A DNA stretch of 17,448 nucleotides from Nocardioidaceae bacterium UBA4001 (GCA_002384855.1 DGBP01000018.1:1-17448), one strand, 5' to 3'; counted from the first letter of the stretch, positions 7,078 to 15,390 are shown. Translations and numbers: made by a program. Notes: generated by a model from the letters alone, not told the origin.

Positions 7078-7133
7078 TGATCCGACCGATTGACGGGGCG
7101 AGAACCCCGGAGGAGGAACCCGGCCCATGGCTG
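7067..7133 (+). promoter_or_regulatory. cobN expression platform with masked start codon
   Basis: GCCATGGGC at 7069-7077, at the 3' edge of the aptamer, is perfectly complementary to GCCCATGGC at 7123-7131, which contains the cobN ATG. The pairing extends to about 13 positions (7067-7079 with 7121-7133) with three G-U wobbles and one more G-C pair. Between them lie a CGGGG/CCCCG hairpin (7094-7098 with 7105-7109) and the Shine-Dalgarno GGAGGAGG (7109-7116), 10 nt before the ATG. This layout points to control of translation rather than termination (inference). Confidence 0.6.
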
Positions 7134-10100
7134 CGCCTACCCGCATCGCACTGCTGTCGACGTCCGACACCGACCTGCTCTCTGCCCGCGCCAGCTCCGC
7201 CGGCTACGTCTGGGGGAACCCCGCCCGCAGCAGCGACGCCGAACTCACGACACTCGTCGCAGGGGCAGACCTGGTCGTCGTACGCCTGCTCGGGTCACCT
7301 CACGACCTGTGGCCCGGTCTCTCGACCGTGCGTGAGGACGGCACTCCGCTGGTGATCCTCGGCGGGGAGCAACAACCGAACGCCGAGCTGATGGAGCTCT
7401 CCACCGTACCGATGGGGACAGCCACCGAGGCGCACCGCTACCTGGCCGAAGGCGGTCCGGCCAACCTGGCTCAGCTGCACGCGTTCCTCTCCGACACGGT
7501 GCTGCTGACCGGCGAGGGGTTCGAGCCGCCGTTGGCGGTGCCGGCTTGGGGGTACGCCGCCCGGCCGACCGCGCGCGACAGCGGGCTGCCACGGGTCGGG
7601 GTGCTCTACTACCGCGCCCACGAGGCCAGCGGGAACAGCGCGTTCGCCCACTCCCTCGCCGACGCGATCGACGCGACGGACCGGGCCGTCGGAGTCCCGA
7701 TCTTCGCCGGCTCGCTCCGCTCGGCGCCCGATGATCTCTACGAGGCGCTCGGGACGCTCGACGCGCTCGTCGTCACGGTCCTCGCGGCCGGGGGCAGCGC
7801 CCCAGCAACGGCCAGTGCGGGCGGCGACGACGAGGCGTGGGACGTGGAGCGGATGGCGGCGCTCGACATCCCTGTGTTTCAGGGACTGTGCCTGACCAAC
7901 AGTCGGGCCGAGTGGGAGGCCTCCGACGAGGGCATCAGCCCGCTCGACTACGCCAGCCAGATCGCCATCCCAGAGTTCGACGGTCGAATCACCACGGCTC
8001 CGTTCTCGTTCAAGGAGATCGACGCCGACGGCCTGCCGTCGTACGTCGCCGACCCCGAACGTTGCGCCCGAGTCGCTGGTATCGCGATCAACCACGCCGT
8101 CCTGCGCCGGGTGCCGAACAGTGCGAAGCGGATCGCGCTGATGCTGAGCGCCTACCCCACCAAGCACGCGCGGGTGGGCAACGCCGTCGGCCTGGACACC
8201 CCCGTCTCCGCGATCCGGCTGCTGCGCCGCATGCGCGCGGAGGGCTACGACCTCGGCACGGACAACCCGGTGCTGCCCCTCCTCGACCTGCCCGACGACA
8301 CCGAGGCCGGCGACGCGCTGATCCATGCCCTGATCGCCGGCGGCGGCCAGGACGAGGAGTGGCTGACCACCGCGGACCTCACCGACGCGCACGTGCGGAT
8401 CGGCAAGGCGGCGTACGGCGCCTGGACGGCCGACCTGCCGACGCAGTTGCGCGACGCCATGGTCGAGGCGTGGGGCGAGTCGCCGGGCAGCTTGTTCGTC
8501 AACGATGACGGCGAGATCGTGCTCGCCACGCTCCAGGCGGGCAACATCGTGATCCTGATCCAACCGCCGCGCGGGTTCGGCGAGAACCCGGTCGCGATCT
8601 ACCACGACCCCGACCTGGCACCCAGCCACCACTACGTTGCGGCCTACCGTTGGCTGGCTGCCGGCGTCGACGCCGGCGGGTTCGGGGCAAACGCGGTGGT
8701 GCACCTGGGCAAGCACGGCTCCATGGAGTGGCTGCCGGGCAAGAACGCGGCCCTGTCGGCCGCGTGCGGCCCCGACGCCGTGATCGCGAACCTGCCGCTG
8801 ATCTACCCGTTCCTGGTCAACGACCCGGGCGAGGGCGCGCAGGCCAAGCGCCGCGCTCACGCCACGATCGTCGACCACCTCGTGCCGCCGATGGCGCGCG
8901 CCGAGTCCTACGGCGACATCGCCCGGCTCGAGGGGCTGCTCGAGGAGTACGACAAGATCTCGGCGATGGACCCCGCCAAGCTGGCGGCGATCCGCGGTGA
9001 GATCTGGCAGCTCATGCACGCCGCCCAGCTCCACCGCGATCTCGGCCTGGAGGAACGTCCCGACGACGAGGAGTTCGACGACTTCCTGCTCCACGTCGAC
9101 GGCTGGCTGTGCGAGATCAAGGACGCACAGATCCGCGACGGCCTCCACGTCCTGGGTGCAGCGCCGACCGGTGAGGCCCGGGTGAACCTGGTGCTCTCGA
9201 TCCTGCGCGCCGCGCAGGTGTGGGGCGGGGTCGGCAACGCGGTCCCCGGCCTGCGGGCCGCCCTCGGCCTCAAGGACGGCGCCGACCTGCAGGCGGTCGA
9301 CGAGACGGAGGCGCGGGCCCGGGCGCTGGTCGAGGCGATGGAGGGAGCCATCTGGGACCCCTCGGTCGCCGCCACGCTGCATGACGCGCCGGAGGTCCAG
9401 GAGGTGCTGAGGTTCGCGGCGGAGCAGGTCGTCCCCCGCCTGGCCGGGACGACCGGCGAGCTCGACGCGGTGCTCCACGCACTCGCCGGCGGGTTCGTGC
9501 CGGCCGGGCCCTCCGGCTCTCCCCTACGGGGTCTGGTCAACGTGCTGCCGACGGGCCGCAACTTCTACACCGTCGACCCGCGCGCCGTCCCGAGCAGGCT
9601 GGCCTGGCAGACCGGCCAGGCGATGGCGGACTCACTGGTGCAGAAGTACCTCGACGAGACCGGCACCTACCCCACGTCGGTCGGGCTGTCGGTGTGGGGT
9701 ACCAGCGCGATGCGGACCTCCGGGGACGACGTCGCGGAGGTGCTGGCCCTGCTCGGGGTGCGTCCTGAGTGGGACGCCGAGTCGCGCCGGGTCCGTCAGC
9801 TGGTCGTCGTCCCGCTCGAGGAGCTCGGCCGACCGCGCATCGACGTCACCATCCGGATCTCGGGTTTCTTCCGCGACGCGTTCCCCCACGTCGTGGCGAT
9901 GCTCGACGACGCGGTGCGGATGGTGGCCGACCTCGACGAGCCGGCCGAGGAGAACTACGTGCGCGCCAACTACGCCGCCGACCTCGCCGAGCACGGCGAC
10001 GCCCGCCGCGCCCGCACCCGCATCTTCGGCTCCAAGCCCGGCTCGTACGGCGCCGGCATCCTGCAGGTCATCGAGTCCGGCACCTGGCGCGACGACAACG

Positions 10101-10738
10101 ACCTCGCCGAGGTGTACACCGCCTGGGGCGGCTTCGCCTACGGCCGCGACCTCGACGGCGCACCGGCCGCCGACGACATGCGTGCCAACTACCGTCGCAT
10201 CAAGGTCGCCGCCAAGAACGTCGACTCCGCTGAGCACGACATCGCCGACTCCGATGACTACTTCCAGTACCACGGCGGCATGGTCGCCACCGTCCGTGCA
10301 CTCACTGGGTCCGATCCGAAGGCGTACGTCGGCGACTCCACCTCCCCGGACGCGATCCGCACCCGCACCTTGTCGGAGGAGACCGCCCGCGTCTTCCGTG
10401 CCCGGGTGGTCAACCCGCGCTGGGTCGCCGCCATGCAACGCCACGGCTACAAGGGCGCCTTCGAGCTGGCAGCGACCGTCGACTACCTGTTCGGCTTCGA
10501 CGCCACAGCCGGCGTGGTGCACGACTGGATGTACGACAAGCTCGCCCAGGAGTACGTCCTCGACGAGGCCAACCAGGAGTTCATGCGCAAGTCGAACCCA
10601 TGGGCGCTGCGCGGCATCGTCGAGCGGCTCCACGAGGCGGCCGAGCGTGGCCTGTGGGCCGAACCCGACGCCGACACCCTGGCCGCGATGCAGCAGGTCT
10701 ACCTCGAGGTCGAAGGCGACCTCGAGGACCGCGAGTGA
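7127..10738 (+). CDS. cobN: Aerobic cobaltochelatase large subunit CobN
   Basis: Largest subunit of the ATP-dependent chelatase that inserts cobalt into hydrogenobyrinic acid a,c-diamide in the oxygen-dependent B12 pathway. 1203 residues, close to the family length and related to magnesium chelatase ChlH/BchH. The central block VVHLGKHGSMEWLPGKNAAL near residues 525-540 is a strong signature, followed by NLPLIYPFLVNDPGEGAQAK. Later blocks include LPTGRNFYTVDPRAVPS, SVWGTSAMRTSGDD and IFGSKPGSYGAGI. Start ATG 7127 has a good GGAGGAGG 10 nt upstream. It leads the plus-strand cob operon under a cobalamin riboswitch, with cobF starting 7 nt after its stop. The AAA+ and VWA partner subunits are not in the window; actinobacteria often use ChlI/ChlD-like partners encoded elsewhere. 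Confidence 0.97.
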   Translation: MAAPTRIALLSTSDTDLLSARASSAGYVWGNPARSSDAELTTLVAGADLVVVRLLGSPHDLWPGLSTVREDGTPLVILGGEQQPNAELMELSTVPMGTATEAHRYLAEGGPANLAQLHAFLSDTVLLTGEGFEPPLAVPAWGYAARPTARDSGLPRVGVLYYRAHEASGNSAFAHSLADAIDATDRAVGVPIFAGSLRSAPDDLYEALGTLDALVVTVLAAGGSAPATASAGGDDEAWDVERMAALDIPVFQGLCLTNSRAEWEASDEGISPLDYASQIAIPEFDGRITTAPFSFKEIDADGLPSYVADPERCARVAGIAINHAVLRRVPNSAKRIALMLSAYPTKHARVGNAVGLDTPVSAIRLLRRMRAEGYDLGTDNPVLPLLDLPDDTEAGDALIHALIAGGGQDEEWLTTADLTDAHVRIGKAAYGAWTADLPTQLRDAMVEAWGESPGSLFVNDDGEIVLATLQAGNIVILIQPPRGFGENPVAIYHDPDLAPSHHYVAAYRWLAAGVDAGGFGANAVVHLGKHGSMEWLPGKNAALSAACGPDAVIANLPLIYPFLVNDPGEGAQAKRRAHATIVDHLVPPMARAESYGDIARLEGLLEEYDKISAMDPAKLAAIRGEIWQLMHAAQLHRDLGLEERPDDEEFDDFLLHVDGWLCEIKDAQIRDGLHVLGAAPTGEARVNLVLSILRAAQVWGGVGNAVPGLRAALGLKDGADLQAVDETEARARALVEAMEGAIWDPSVAATLHDAPEVQEVLRFAAEQVVPRLAGTTGELDAVLHALAGGFVPAGPSGSPLRGLVNVLPTGRNFYTVDPRAVPSRLAWQTGQAMADSLVQKYLDETGTYPTSVGLSVWGTSAMRTSGDDVAEVLALLGVRPEWDAESRRVRQLVVVPLEELGRPRIDVTIRISGFFRDAFPHVVAMLDDAVRMVADLDEPAEENYVRANYAADLAEHGDARRARTRIFGSKPGSYGAGILQVIESGTWRDDNDLAEVYTAWGGFAYGRDLDGAPAADDMRANYRRIKVAAKNVDSAEHDIADSDDYFQYHGGMVATVRALTGSDPKAYVGDSTSPDAIRTRTLSEETARVFRARVVNPRWVAAMQRHGYKGAFELAATVDYLFGFDATAGVVHDWMYDKLAQEYVLDEANQEFMRKSNPWALRGIVERLHEAAERGLWAEPDADTLAAMQQVYLEVEGDLEDRE

Positions 10739-10745
10739 ACGGGCG

Positions 10746-11462
10746 ATGAGGATCCGCGTTCTCGGCGTCGGCATGGGGCCGCAGCACGTCACCCCCGAGG
10801 TCGCCGCCGCCCTTCGATCGTGCGACTACGTCCTCGCCGCCGAGAAGCGTGAGGACGACGGCCTGCTCTCGATCCGCCGGGCCATCGCCGCCGAGCATGG
10901 ACTCGAGGTGGTCGCCGTGCCCGATCCCGTCCGGGATCGGGCGGATCCGGCCGACTACGCCGGGGCGGTCAAGGACTGGCACGCGGCTCGGGTGACGGCC
11001 TACGAACAGGTTCTGCGTGAACGCAGCGGCACCGCGGCGTTCCTCGTCTGGGGCGACCCCTCGCTCTACGACTCCACGATCCGGGTCGTCGACCGGCTCG
11101 CCGAGCGGATCCCGCTCGAGTACGACGTGCTGCCCGGCATCAGCGCCCCGCAGCTGCTGGCCGCCCGTCACCGGATCGTGCTGCATCCGGTCGGCCGCCC
11201 GGTCCACATCACCACCGGGCGCCGACTCCGCGAGGACCTCGCGGCCGGCCAGACCAACCTCTGCGTCATGCTCACCGGCACCCTCGACCTGGCCGAGCTC
11301 GAGGACTGGTCGATCTGGTGGGGCGCCAACCTCGGCACCGACTCCGAGGAGCTCCTCGCCGGCCGGGTAGGTGCCGTGCTGCCGTCGATCGAAGCCGCGC
11401 GCGAACGTGCGAAGGCCGCGGCCGGTTGGGTGATGGACGTCTGCCTGCTGAGGGAGGCCTGA
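10746..11462 (+). CDS. cobF: Precorrin-6A synthase (deacetylating) CobF
   Basis: SAM-dependent methylase that methylates C-1 of precorrin-5 with loss of acetate, giving precorrin-6A. It is diagnostic of the aerobic pathway, since anaerobic producers use CbiD instead. 238 residues. The tetrapyrrole-methylase fold is visible: VLGVGMGPQHVTPEV at the N-terminus, FLVWGDPSLYDSTIRV mid-protein, LPGISAPQLLAARH and the C-terminal GWVMDVCLLREA. ATG at 10746 is the first start after the cobN stop (7-nt gap); the upstream ribosome site is weak, suggesting coupling to cobN translation. Its stop shares one base with the next ATG (TGATG). Longer in-frame starts would overlap cobN and are not favoured. Confidence 0.94.
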   Translation: MRIRVLGVGMGPQHVTPEVAAALRSCDYVLAAEKREDDGLLSIRRAIAAEHGLEVVAVPDPVRDRADPADYAGAVKDWHAARVTAYEQVLRERSGTAAFLVWGDPSLYDSTIRVVDRLAERIPLEYDVLPGISAPQLLAARHRIVLHPVGRPVHITTGRRLREDLAAGQTNLCVMLTGTLDLAELEDWSIWWGANLGTDSEELLAGRVGAVLPSIEAARERAKAAAGWVMDVCLLREA

Positions 11463-11986
11463 TGGGGCACACCGTCCTGGCTGTGCCGGTCCCCGCCCTC
11501 GACGAGGTCGTCCGGCAGCGCACCGCGTGGTACGACCGGTCGTTCGTCTCGACCGATCCGAACTTCGCGCACGCGCACATCACCGTGCTGGCTCCGTGGC
11601 TGGCCGCCCCCTCCACACGCGACCTGGCAGTCGTCGCCGACGTTGCCAGGTCCATCGACCCCGTTGAGGTCACCCTGCGTGAGGTCACGGCATTCCCTGA
11701 TGGAGTCATCCATGTCCGACCCGAACCGGACGAGCCGTTCCGCAAGCTCACCGCTGCGCTGGCGACCGAGTTTCCCGAGTGCCCGCCGTACGCCGGCAGG
11801 TTCCCCGACCCCGTGCCTCATCTGACCCTCGACCACACGGCCGGTGGCGTCACCCTCGGGGAGGCCCGCGTCCGGCTCGCCCCGCACCTGCCTGTCACCG
11901 TCGTCGCGGACCGCGTCGACCTGCAGTGGTGGGACAACCACGACTGTCGCCGGCTCGACTCCTGGCCGCTGGGAGGTGCGACATGA
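11462..11986 (+). CDS. 2H phosphoesterase / 2'-5' RNA ligase family protein
   Basis: 174-residue protein with two H-x-T motifs, HIT at residues 39-41 (HAHITVLAPW) and HLT at 120-122 (VPHLTLDH). These are the paired catalytic motifs of the 2H phosphoesterase superfamily (2'-5' RNA ligase, cyclic phosphodiesterase). No known B12 enzyme fits it. It is tightly embedded, sharing one base with cobF and overlapping cobQ by ATGA, so it is co-translated with cobalamin genes and presumably under the same riboswitch. Substrates of this family are nucleotides with 2',3'-cyclic or 2'-5' bonds, so a role near the nucleotide-loop chemistry or in removing a cyclic phosphate by-product can be imagined, but this is speculation. 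Family assignment is firm; biological role is unknown. Confidence 0.85.
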   Translation: MGHTVLAVPVPALDEVVRQRTAWYDRSFVSTDPNFAHAHITVLAPWLAAPSTRDLAVVADVARSIDPVEVTLREVTAFPDGVIHVRPEPDEPFRKLTAALATEFPECPPYAGRFPDPVPHLTLDHTAGGVTLGEARVRLAPHLPVTVVADRVDLQWWDNHDCRRLDSWPLGGAT

Positions 11987-13461
11987 CCGGACTCCTGGTG
12001 GCTGGCACCACGTCGGACGCCGGCAAGTCGGTCGTCACGACCGGCCTGTGCCGTGCCTTCGCGCGACGGGGCGTGAAAGTGGCGCCGTACAAAGCCCAGA
12101 ACATGTCGAACAACTCGATGGTCTGCGCCGCCGCCGACGGGACGACCGCCGAGATCGGCCGGGCGCAGTGGGTTCAGGCGCTGGCCGCCCGCATTGCCCC
12201 GGAACCGGCGATGAACCCGGTGCTGCTCAAGCCGGGGAGCGACCGGCGCAGCCACGTCGTGCTGATGGGCCATCCCGCGGGCGAGGTGTCGTCGTCTGAC
12301 TGGGAGACCGGTCGCCGTCACCTGGCCACCGCCGCGCACACTGCGTACGACGACCTCGCCTCGCGCTTCGACGTCATCGTGGCCGAGGGAGCCGGCAGTC
12401 CGGCCGAGATCAACCTGCGTACCGGCGACTACGTCAACATGGGCCTGGCCCGGCGCGCAGCGCTGCCGACGGTGGTCGTCGGGGACATCGACCGGGGCGG
12501 CGTCTTCGCGGCGATGTATGGCACGGTCGCGCTCCTCGAGCCCGCCGACCAGAAGCTGGTGGCGGGGTTCGTGGTCAACAAGTTCCGCGGCGAGCAGGCA
12601 CTCCTCTCCCCCGGCCTCGACTCCCTGGGGCGGCTCACCGGCCGTCGGGTGTTCGGCGTGCTGCCGTGGGCCCCGGGCCTGTGGCTGGACTCCGAGGACG
12701 CCCTCGACCTGGACGGTCGTCGCTCGCGCGGCGACGCCACTTTCCGGGTCGCGGTCGTCCGGCTGCCGCGGATCAGCAACTTCACCGACGTCGATGCGCT
12801 CGGCCTCGAACCCGACCTCGACGTCGTCTTCGCTTCAGACCCTCGCGACCTGGCCGACGCCGACCTGGTCGTGCTGCCGGGGACCCGGTCGACGATCAGC
12901 GACCTGGCCTGGCTTCGCGCGCGGGGCCTCGACGCCGCGATCTTCGACCACGCCCGCCGTGGTCGCCCGGTGCTCGGCATCTGCGGCGGCTTCCAGATGC
13001 TCGGCCGCACCATCACCGACCCTGACGGCGTCGAGGGGCAGGCGGGCATGTCGGTGGGGGGCCTGGGACTGCTCGACGTCCGCACCGACTTCGCCGCCGA
13101 GAAGGTGCTGCGCCTGCCCACCGGCGCCGCCCTGGACGCACCCGCCTCGGGCTACGAGATCCACCACGGCCGGATCACCCGCGGCGGCGTCGAGGAGTTC
13201 CTCGGAGGGGCCCGCATCGGCAACGTCCTCGGCACGATGTGGCACGGCAGCCTCGAGGGCGACGCGTTGCGGGGTGCGCTGCTCTCCGAACTGCTCGGCA
13301 GAGAGCCGTCCGGGGTCAGCTTCGGCGCCGCCCGCGAAGCCAGGCTCGACCAGCTGGGCGACCTGGTCGAGGAGCACCTCGACGTCGACGCGCTGCTGGC
13401 ACTCGCTCGCGACGGCGCACCGGCCGATCTGCCCGTCCTACCGCCAGGAGGTTCCGCATGA
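11983..13461 (+). CDS. cobQ: Cobyric acid synthase CobQ
   Basis: Glutamine- and ATP-dependent amidotransferase that amidates side chains b, d, e and g of adenosylcobyrinic acid a,c-diamide. 492 residues, normal length. The N-terminal dethiobiotin-synthetase-like domain shows GTTSDAGKSVVTTGLCRAF, KAQNMSNNSM, NPVLLKPGSD, VIVAEGAGSPAEINLR and GDIDRGGVFA. The C-terminal type-I glutaminase domain shows LGICGGFQMLG with the nucleophile at about C334, and the histidine of GYEIHHG near residue 394. QNMSNNSM and the a/c-independent signature favour CobQ over CobB. Start ATG 11983 has GGAGG nearby and overlaps the previous stop; its own stop overlaps cobK (ATGA). Confidence 0.97.
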   Translation: MTGLLVAGTTSDAGKSVVTTGLCRAFARRGVKVAPYKAQNMSNNSMVCAAADGTTAEIGRAQWVQALAARIAPEPAMNPVLLKPGSDRRSHVVLMGHPAGEVSSSDWETGRRHLATAAHTAYDDLASRFDVIVAEGAGSPAEINLRTGDYVNMGLARRAALPTVVVGDIDRGGVFAAMYGTVALLEPADQKLVAGFVVNKFRGEQALLSPGLDSLGRLTGRRVFGVLPWAPGLWLDSEDALDLDGRRSRGDATFRVAVVRLPRISNFTDVDALGLEPDLDVVFASDPRDLADADLVVLPGTRSTISDLAWLRARGLDAAIFDHARRGRPVLGICGGFQMLGRTITDPDGVEGQAGMSVGGLGLLDVRTDFAAEKVLRLPTGAALDAPASGYEIHHGRITRGGVEEFLGGARIGNVLGTMWHGSLEGDALRGALLSELLGREPSGVSFGAAREARLDQLGDLVEEHLDVDALLALARDGAPADLPVLPPGGSA

Positions 13462-14186
13462 GGCTGCTGCTCCTGGGCGGCACCAGCGAGTCCCGTGTCC
13501 TCGCGGCGAGGCTGGTCGACGACGACGTCATCGAGGTGACCAGCTCGCTGGCGGGCCGAGTTGCCGAGCCACGTCTGCCGGTCGGAAAGGTGCGCATCGG
13601 CGGCTTCGGAGGGGTCGAGGGCCTGCGGTCCGCGCTCGCCGAGTACGACGCCGTGGTCGACGCGACGCATCCCTTCGCCCTCGGCATGACCGCCAATGCT
13701 GTGGCCGCCTGTCGCCTCGACGGCGTTCCCCTGCTGCGGCTCGAACGCCCCGGCTGGGAGCCGGACCCGGCCTGGCACTACGTCGACGACCACGAGCGGG
13801 CGAGCACGCGGGCCGCCTCGCTCGGTGCGCGGCCTTTCCTCACCGTCGGCCGCCAGGAGCTGGCTCGCTTCGTCCCCGCGCTGTCCGGCCACGGCGTGCT
13901 CGCCCGGGTCGTCGACCGCCCCGCCCTCGACCTGCCCGAGACATGGACGCTGCTGACCAGCCGGGGCCCCTACACCCTCGACGGCGAGCTCGCCCTGATG
14001 CGGCAGCACGCCAGCGACGTCCTCGTCACCAAAGACTCCGGCGGCACCTACACCTGGCCCAAGTTGCAGGCCGCCGCCGAGCTCGGCGTCGCGGTGGTCG
14101 TCGTACGGCGCCCCGCCGCTCCGGTCGGCGTGCCGACCGTGAACGAGGTGGACGATGCCGTCGACTGGGTCAGGGAGCAGTCATGA
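13458..14186 (+). CDS. cobK: Precorrin-6A reductase CobK
   Basis: NADPH-dependent reduction of precorrin-6A to precorrin-6B, the step right after CobF. 242 residues. Family landmarks are the N-terminal LLLGGTSESRVLAARL, VVDATHPFALGMTANA, LRLERPGW, FLTVGRQELARFV, LLTSRGPYTLDGELALM and VTKDSGGTYTWPKLQAA, the last being highly characteristic. Start ATG 13458 has AGGAGG 7 nt upstream and overlaps the cobQ stop by 4 nt; its stop overlaps cobU the same way. With cobF it gives two consecutive steps of the aerobic ring contraction and reduction stage in one operon, though separated by the 2H phosphoesterase and cobQ. Confidence 0.95.
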   Translation: MRLLLLGGTSESRVLAARLVDDDVIEVTSSLAGRVAEPRLPVGKVRIGGFGGVEGLRSALAEYDAVVDATHPFALGMTANAVAACRLDGVPLLRLERPGWEPDPAWHYVDDHERASTRAASLGARPFLTVGRQELARFVPALSGHGVLARVVDRPALDLPETWTLLTSRGPYTLDGELALMRQHASDVLVTKDSGGTYTWPKLQAAAELGVAVVVVRRPAAPVGVPTVNEVDDAVDWVREQS

Positions 14187-14704
14187 AAGTGCTGGTCACC
14201 GGCGGAGTCCGCTCCGGCAAGTCCCGCCACGCGGAGTCGCTCCTGACGGGACCGGTCACCTACCTGGCTCCAGGGCCGGTTCACGACGACGACGACTGGG
14301 CGGCGCGGATCGCCGCCCATCGGGCGCGGCGGCCCGCCGACTGGACGACCGTCGAGTCCCACGACCTGGTCGGGGTGCTCGCGCGCACGGACGGGCACCT
14401 CATGGTGGACTGCCTGGGCACCTGGCTCACCGCGGTGCTCGACGAGCACGGCCTCTGGGATGCCGCAGCGGACGAGATCACCAACCTGATCGGGCGCATG
14501 GCGCAAGAGGCCGCCGATGTCCTCAGGGTTCGCAACCAGCGCGACGACACCGTGCTCGTCACCAACGAGGTCGGCCTGGGCGTCGTCCCCGAGCACCGGT
14601 CCGGCCGGCTCTTCCGGGACCTGCTCGGAATGGTCAACCAGTGCATCGCGGCGGCCTGCGACGAGGTGCATCTGGTCATCGCGGGCCGGGTGGTCCGGCT
14701 ATGA
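14183..14704 (+). CDS. cobU: Adenosylcobinamide kinase / GTP:adenosylcobinamide-phosphate guanylyltransferase
   Basis: Bifunctional enzyme (called CobP in aerobic producers) that phosphorylates adenosylcobinamide and transfers GMP to it, activating it for attachment of the lower ligand. 173 residues, slightly short but with all blocks: P-loop GGVRSGKSRHAE near the N-terminus, AHRARRPADWTTVE, MVDCLGTWLTAVLDE, and TNEVGLGVVPEHRSGRLFRD. The C-terminus ends VIAGRVVRL, where many homologs carry the same AG-x-x-x-L. ATG 14183 overlaps the cobK stop and its own stop overlaps the next gene (ATGA both times). The next partners in the pathway, cobS and cobT, are not visible here. Confidence 0.95.
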   Translation: MKVLVTGGVRSGKSRHAESLLTGPVTYLAPGPVHDDDDWAARIAAHRARRPADWTTVESHDLVGVLARTDGHLMVDCLGTWLTAVLDEHGLWDAAADEITNLIGRMAQEAADVLRVRNQRDDTVLVTNEVGLGVVPEHRSGRLFRDLLGMVNQCIAAACDEVHLVIAGRVVRL

Positions 14705-15390
14705 CGCAGCCAGACTCGGCGCTGGTCCTGGTCGGCATGTCCGTCTCCGATGTCGACCGGCGCGACGAGCTGCTCGCGGCGGCTGCCAGCCATGGTGCGA
14801 GCGTCGCCTTCCTGCAGATGGGCGACCCATCGCTCTCGCGCGAGCTGACCCGGCTCGCCGACCACGGCACCGCCACGGTCATCCTCGCCGGGGTGAACGT
14901 CGGACCCCTCGCGCCGGCCCACTCCTGGCTGCGCCGCATCGCCGCACACTGGTGGCGCGAGCGCACCGGCCACCGGCCGGTGATCGAGGTCGCGACCCGG
15001 CTGGCGTCCACGGTCGAGGACATCGAGGTCGTGCTGTTCGACCTCAAGTCGATCTCCGGCAACGAGCCGGGCGTGACCTCGGCCGCCTGGGAGGACGTGA
15101 CCGGCCACCGGCGTCAGGTGCTCATCTGCCGGGGGCCGCGCTGCACGGCCCGCGGATCCGAGGAGACCGCCCGCGCGCTGATCCTGGGACTCATGGAGGC
15201 CGGCCTCGGCGACCACGACGTGCTGGTCACCCACACCGGTTGTCAGTTCCCCTGCAACCAGGCGCCGGTCGTCAGCGTGCAGCCCGACGACGTCTGGTAC
15301 GGCGGCGTCGACCCCGAGGCAGCCCGGCGGATCGTGGCCGACCACCTGGTTGCCGACACTCCCGTGGAAAGCCGTCGGCTCCCGCGCTGA
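14701..15390 (+). CDS. CbiX-like N-domain fused to thioredoxin-like [2Fe-2S] ferredoxin
   Basis: 229 residues in two parts. The C-terminal part (about 137-220) has four cysteines in the pattern C143-x4-C148 and C181-x3-C185 (LICRGPRCTARG, THTGCQFPCNQAPVV), as in thioredoxin-like [2Fe-2S] ferredoxins, with the typical VQPDDVWYGGV ending. The N-terminal part (about 5-105) resembles a CbiX/sirohydrochlorin chelatase half-domain, but the usual HGS active-site start reads VGMSVSD, so chelatase activity is doubtful. Because CobN already inserts cobalt, an electron-transfer or metal-handling role is more likely, for example supplying electrons to cobalt reduction before adenosylation or to an oxygenase such as CobG (inference). 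Last gene of the plus-strand cob operon, overlapping cobU by ATGA. Confidence 0.7.
   Translation: MTQPDSALVLVGMSVSDVDRRDELLAAAASHGASVAFLQMGDPSLSRELTRLADHGTATVILAGVNVGPLAPAHSWLRRIAAHWWRERTGHRPVIEVATRLASTVEDIEVVLFDLKSISGNEPGVTSAAWEDVTGHRRQVLICRGPRCTARGSEETARALILGLMEAGLGDHDVLVTHTGCQFPCNQAPVVSVQPDDVWYGGVDPEAARRIVADHLVADTPVESRRLPR

Noticed and set aside
6703..7170. Longer phosphatase start at 7170, giving a 155-residue protein
   Set aside because: The added N-terminal part runs antisense through the cobN start and riboswitch and has no family similarity. The conserved phosphatase sequence begins at ATG 6960.
7295..9478. Minus-strand reading frame of 727 codons opposite cobN
   Set aside because: cobN is a complete, well-conserved gene on the other strand. 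The antisense frame has no recognisable domain and reflects GC3 bias.
9632..10792. Minus-strand reading frame of 386 codons across the cobN end
   Set aside because: It is antisense to the conserved C-terminal part of cobN, with repetitive Val/Gly/Asp composition and no motif.
7051..14715. 14-base identity (TGACGCAGCCAGAC) between the cobN aptamer (7051-7064) and the start of the [2Fe-2S] gene (14702-14715)
   Set aside because: One 14-mer repeat is about what chance allows in a 17-kb GC-rich window, and no other aptamer core is present at 14702.
14701..15000. Calling the N-terminal domain a working cobaltochelatase
   Set aside because: The usual HGS active-site start is missing and the operon already encodes CobN, so only a CbiX-like resemblance is claimed.
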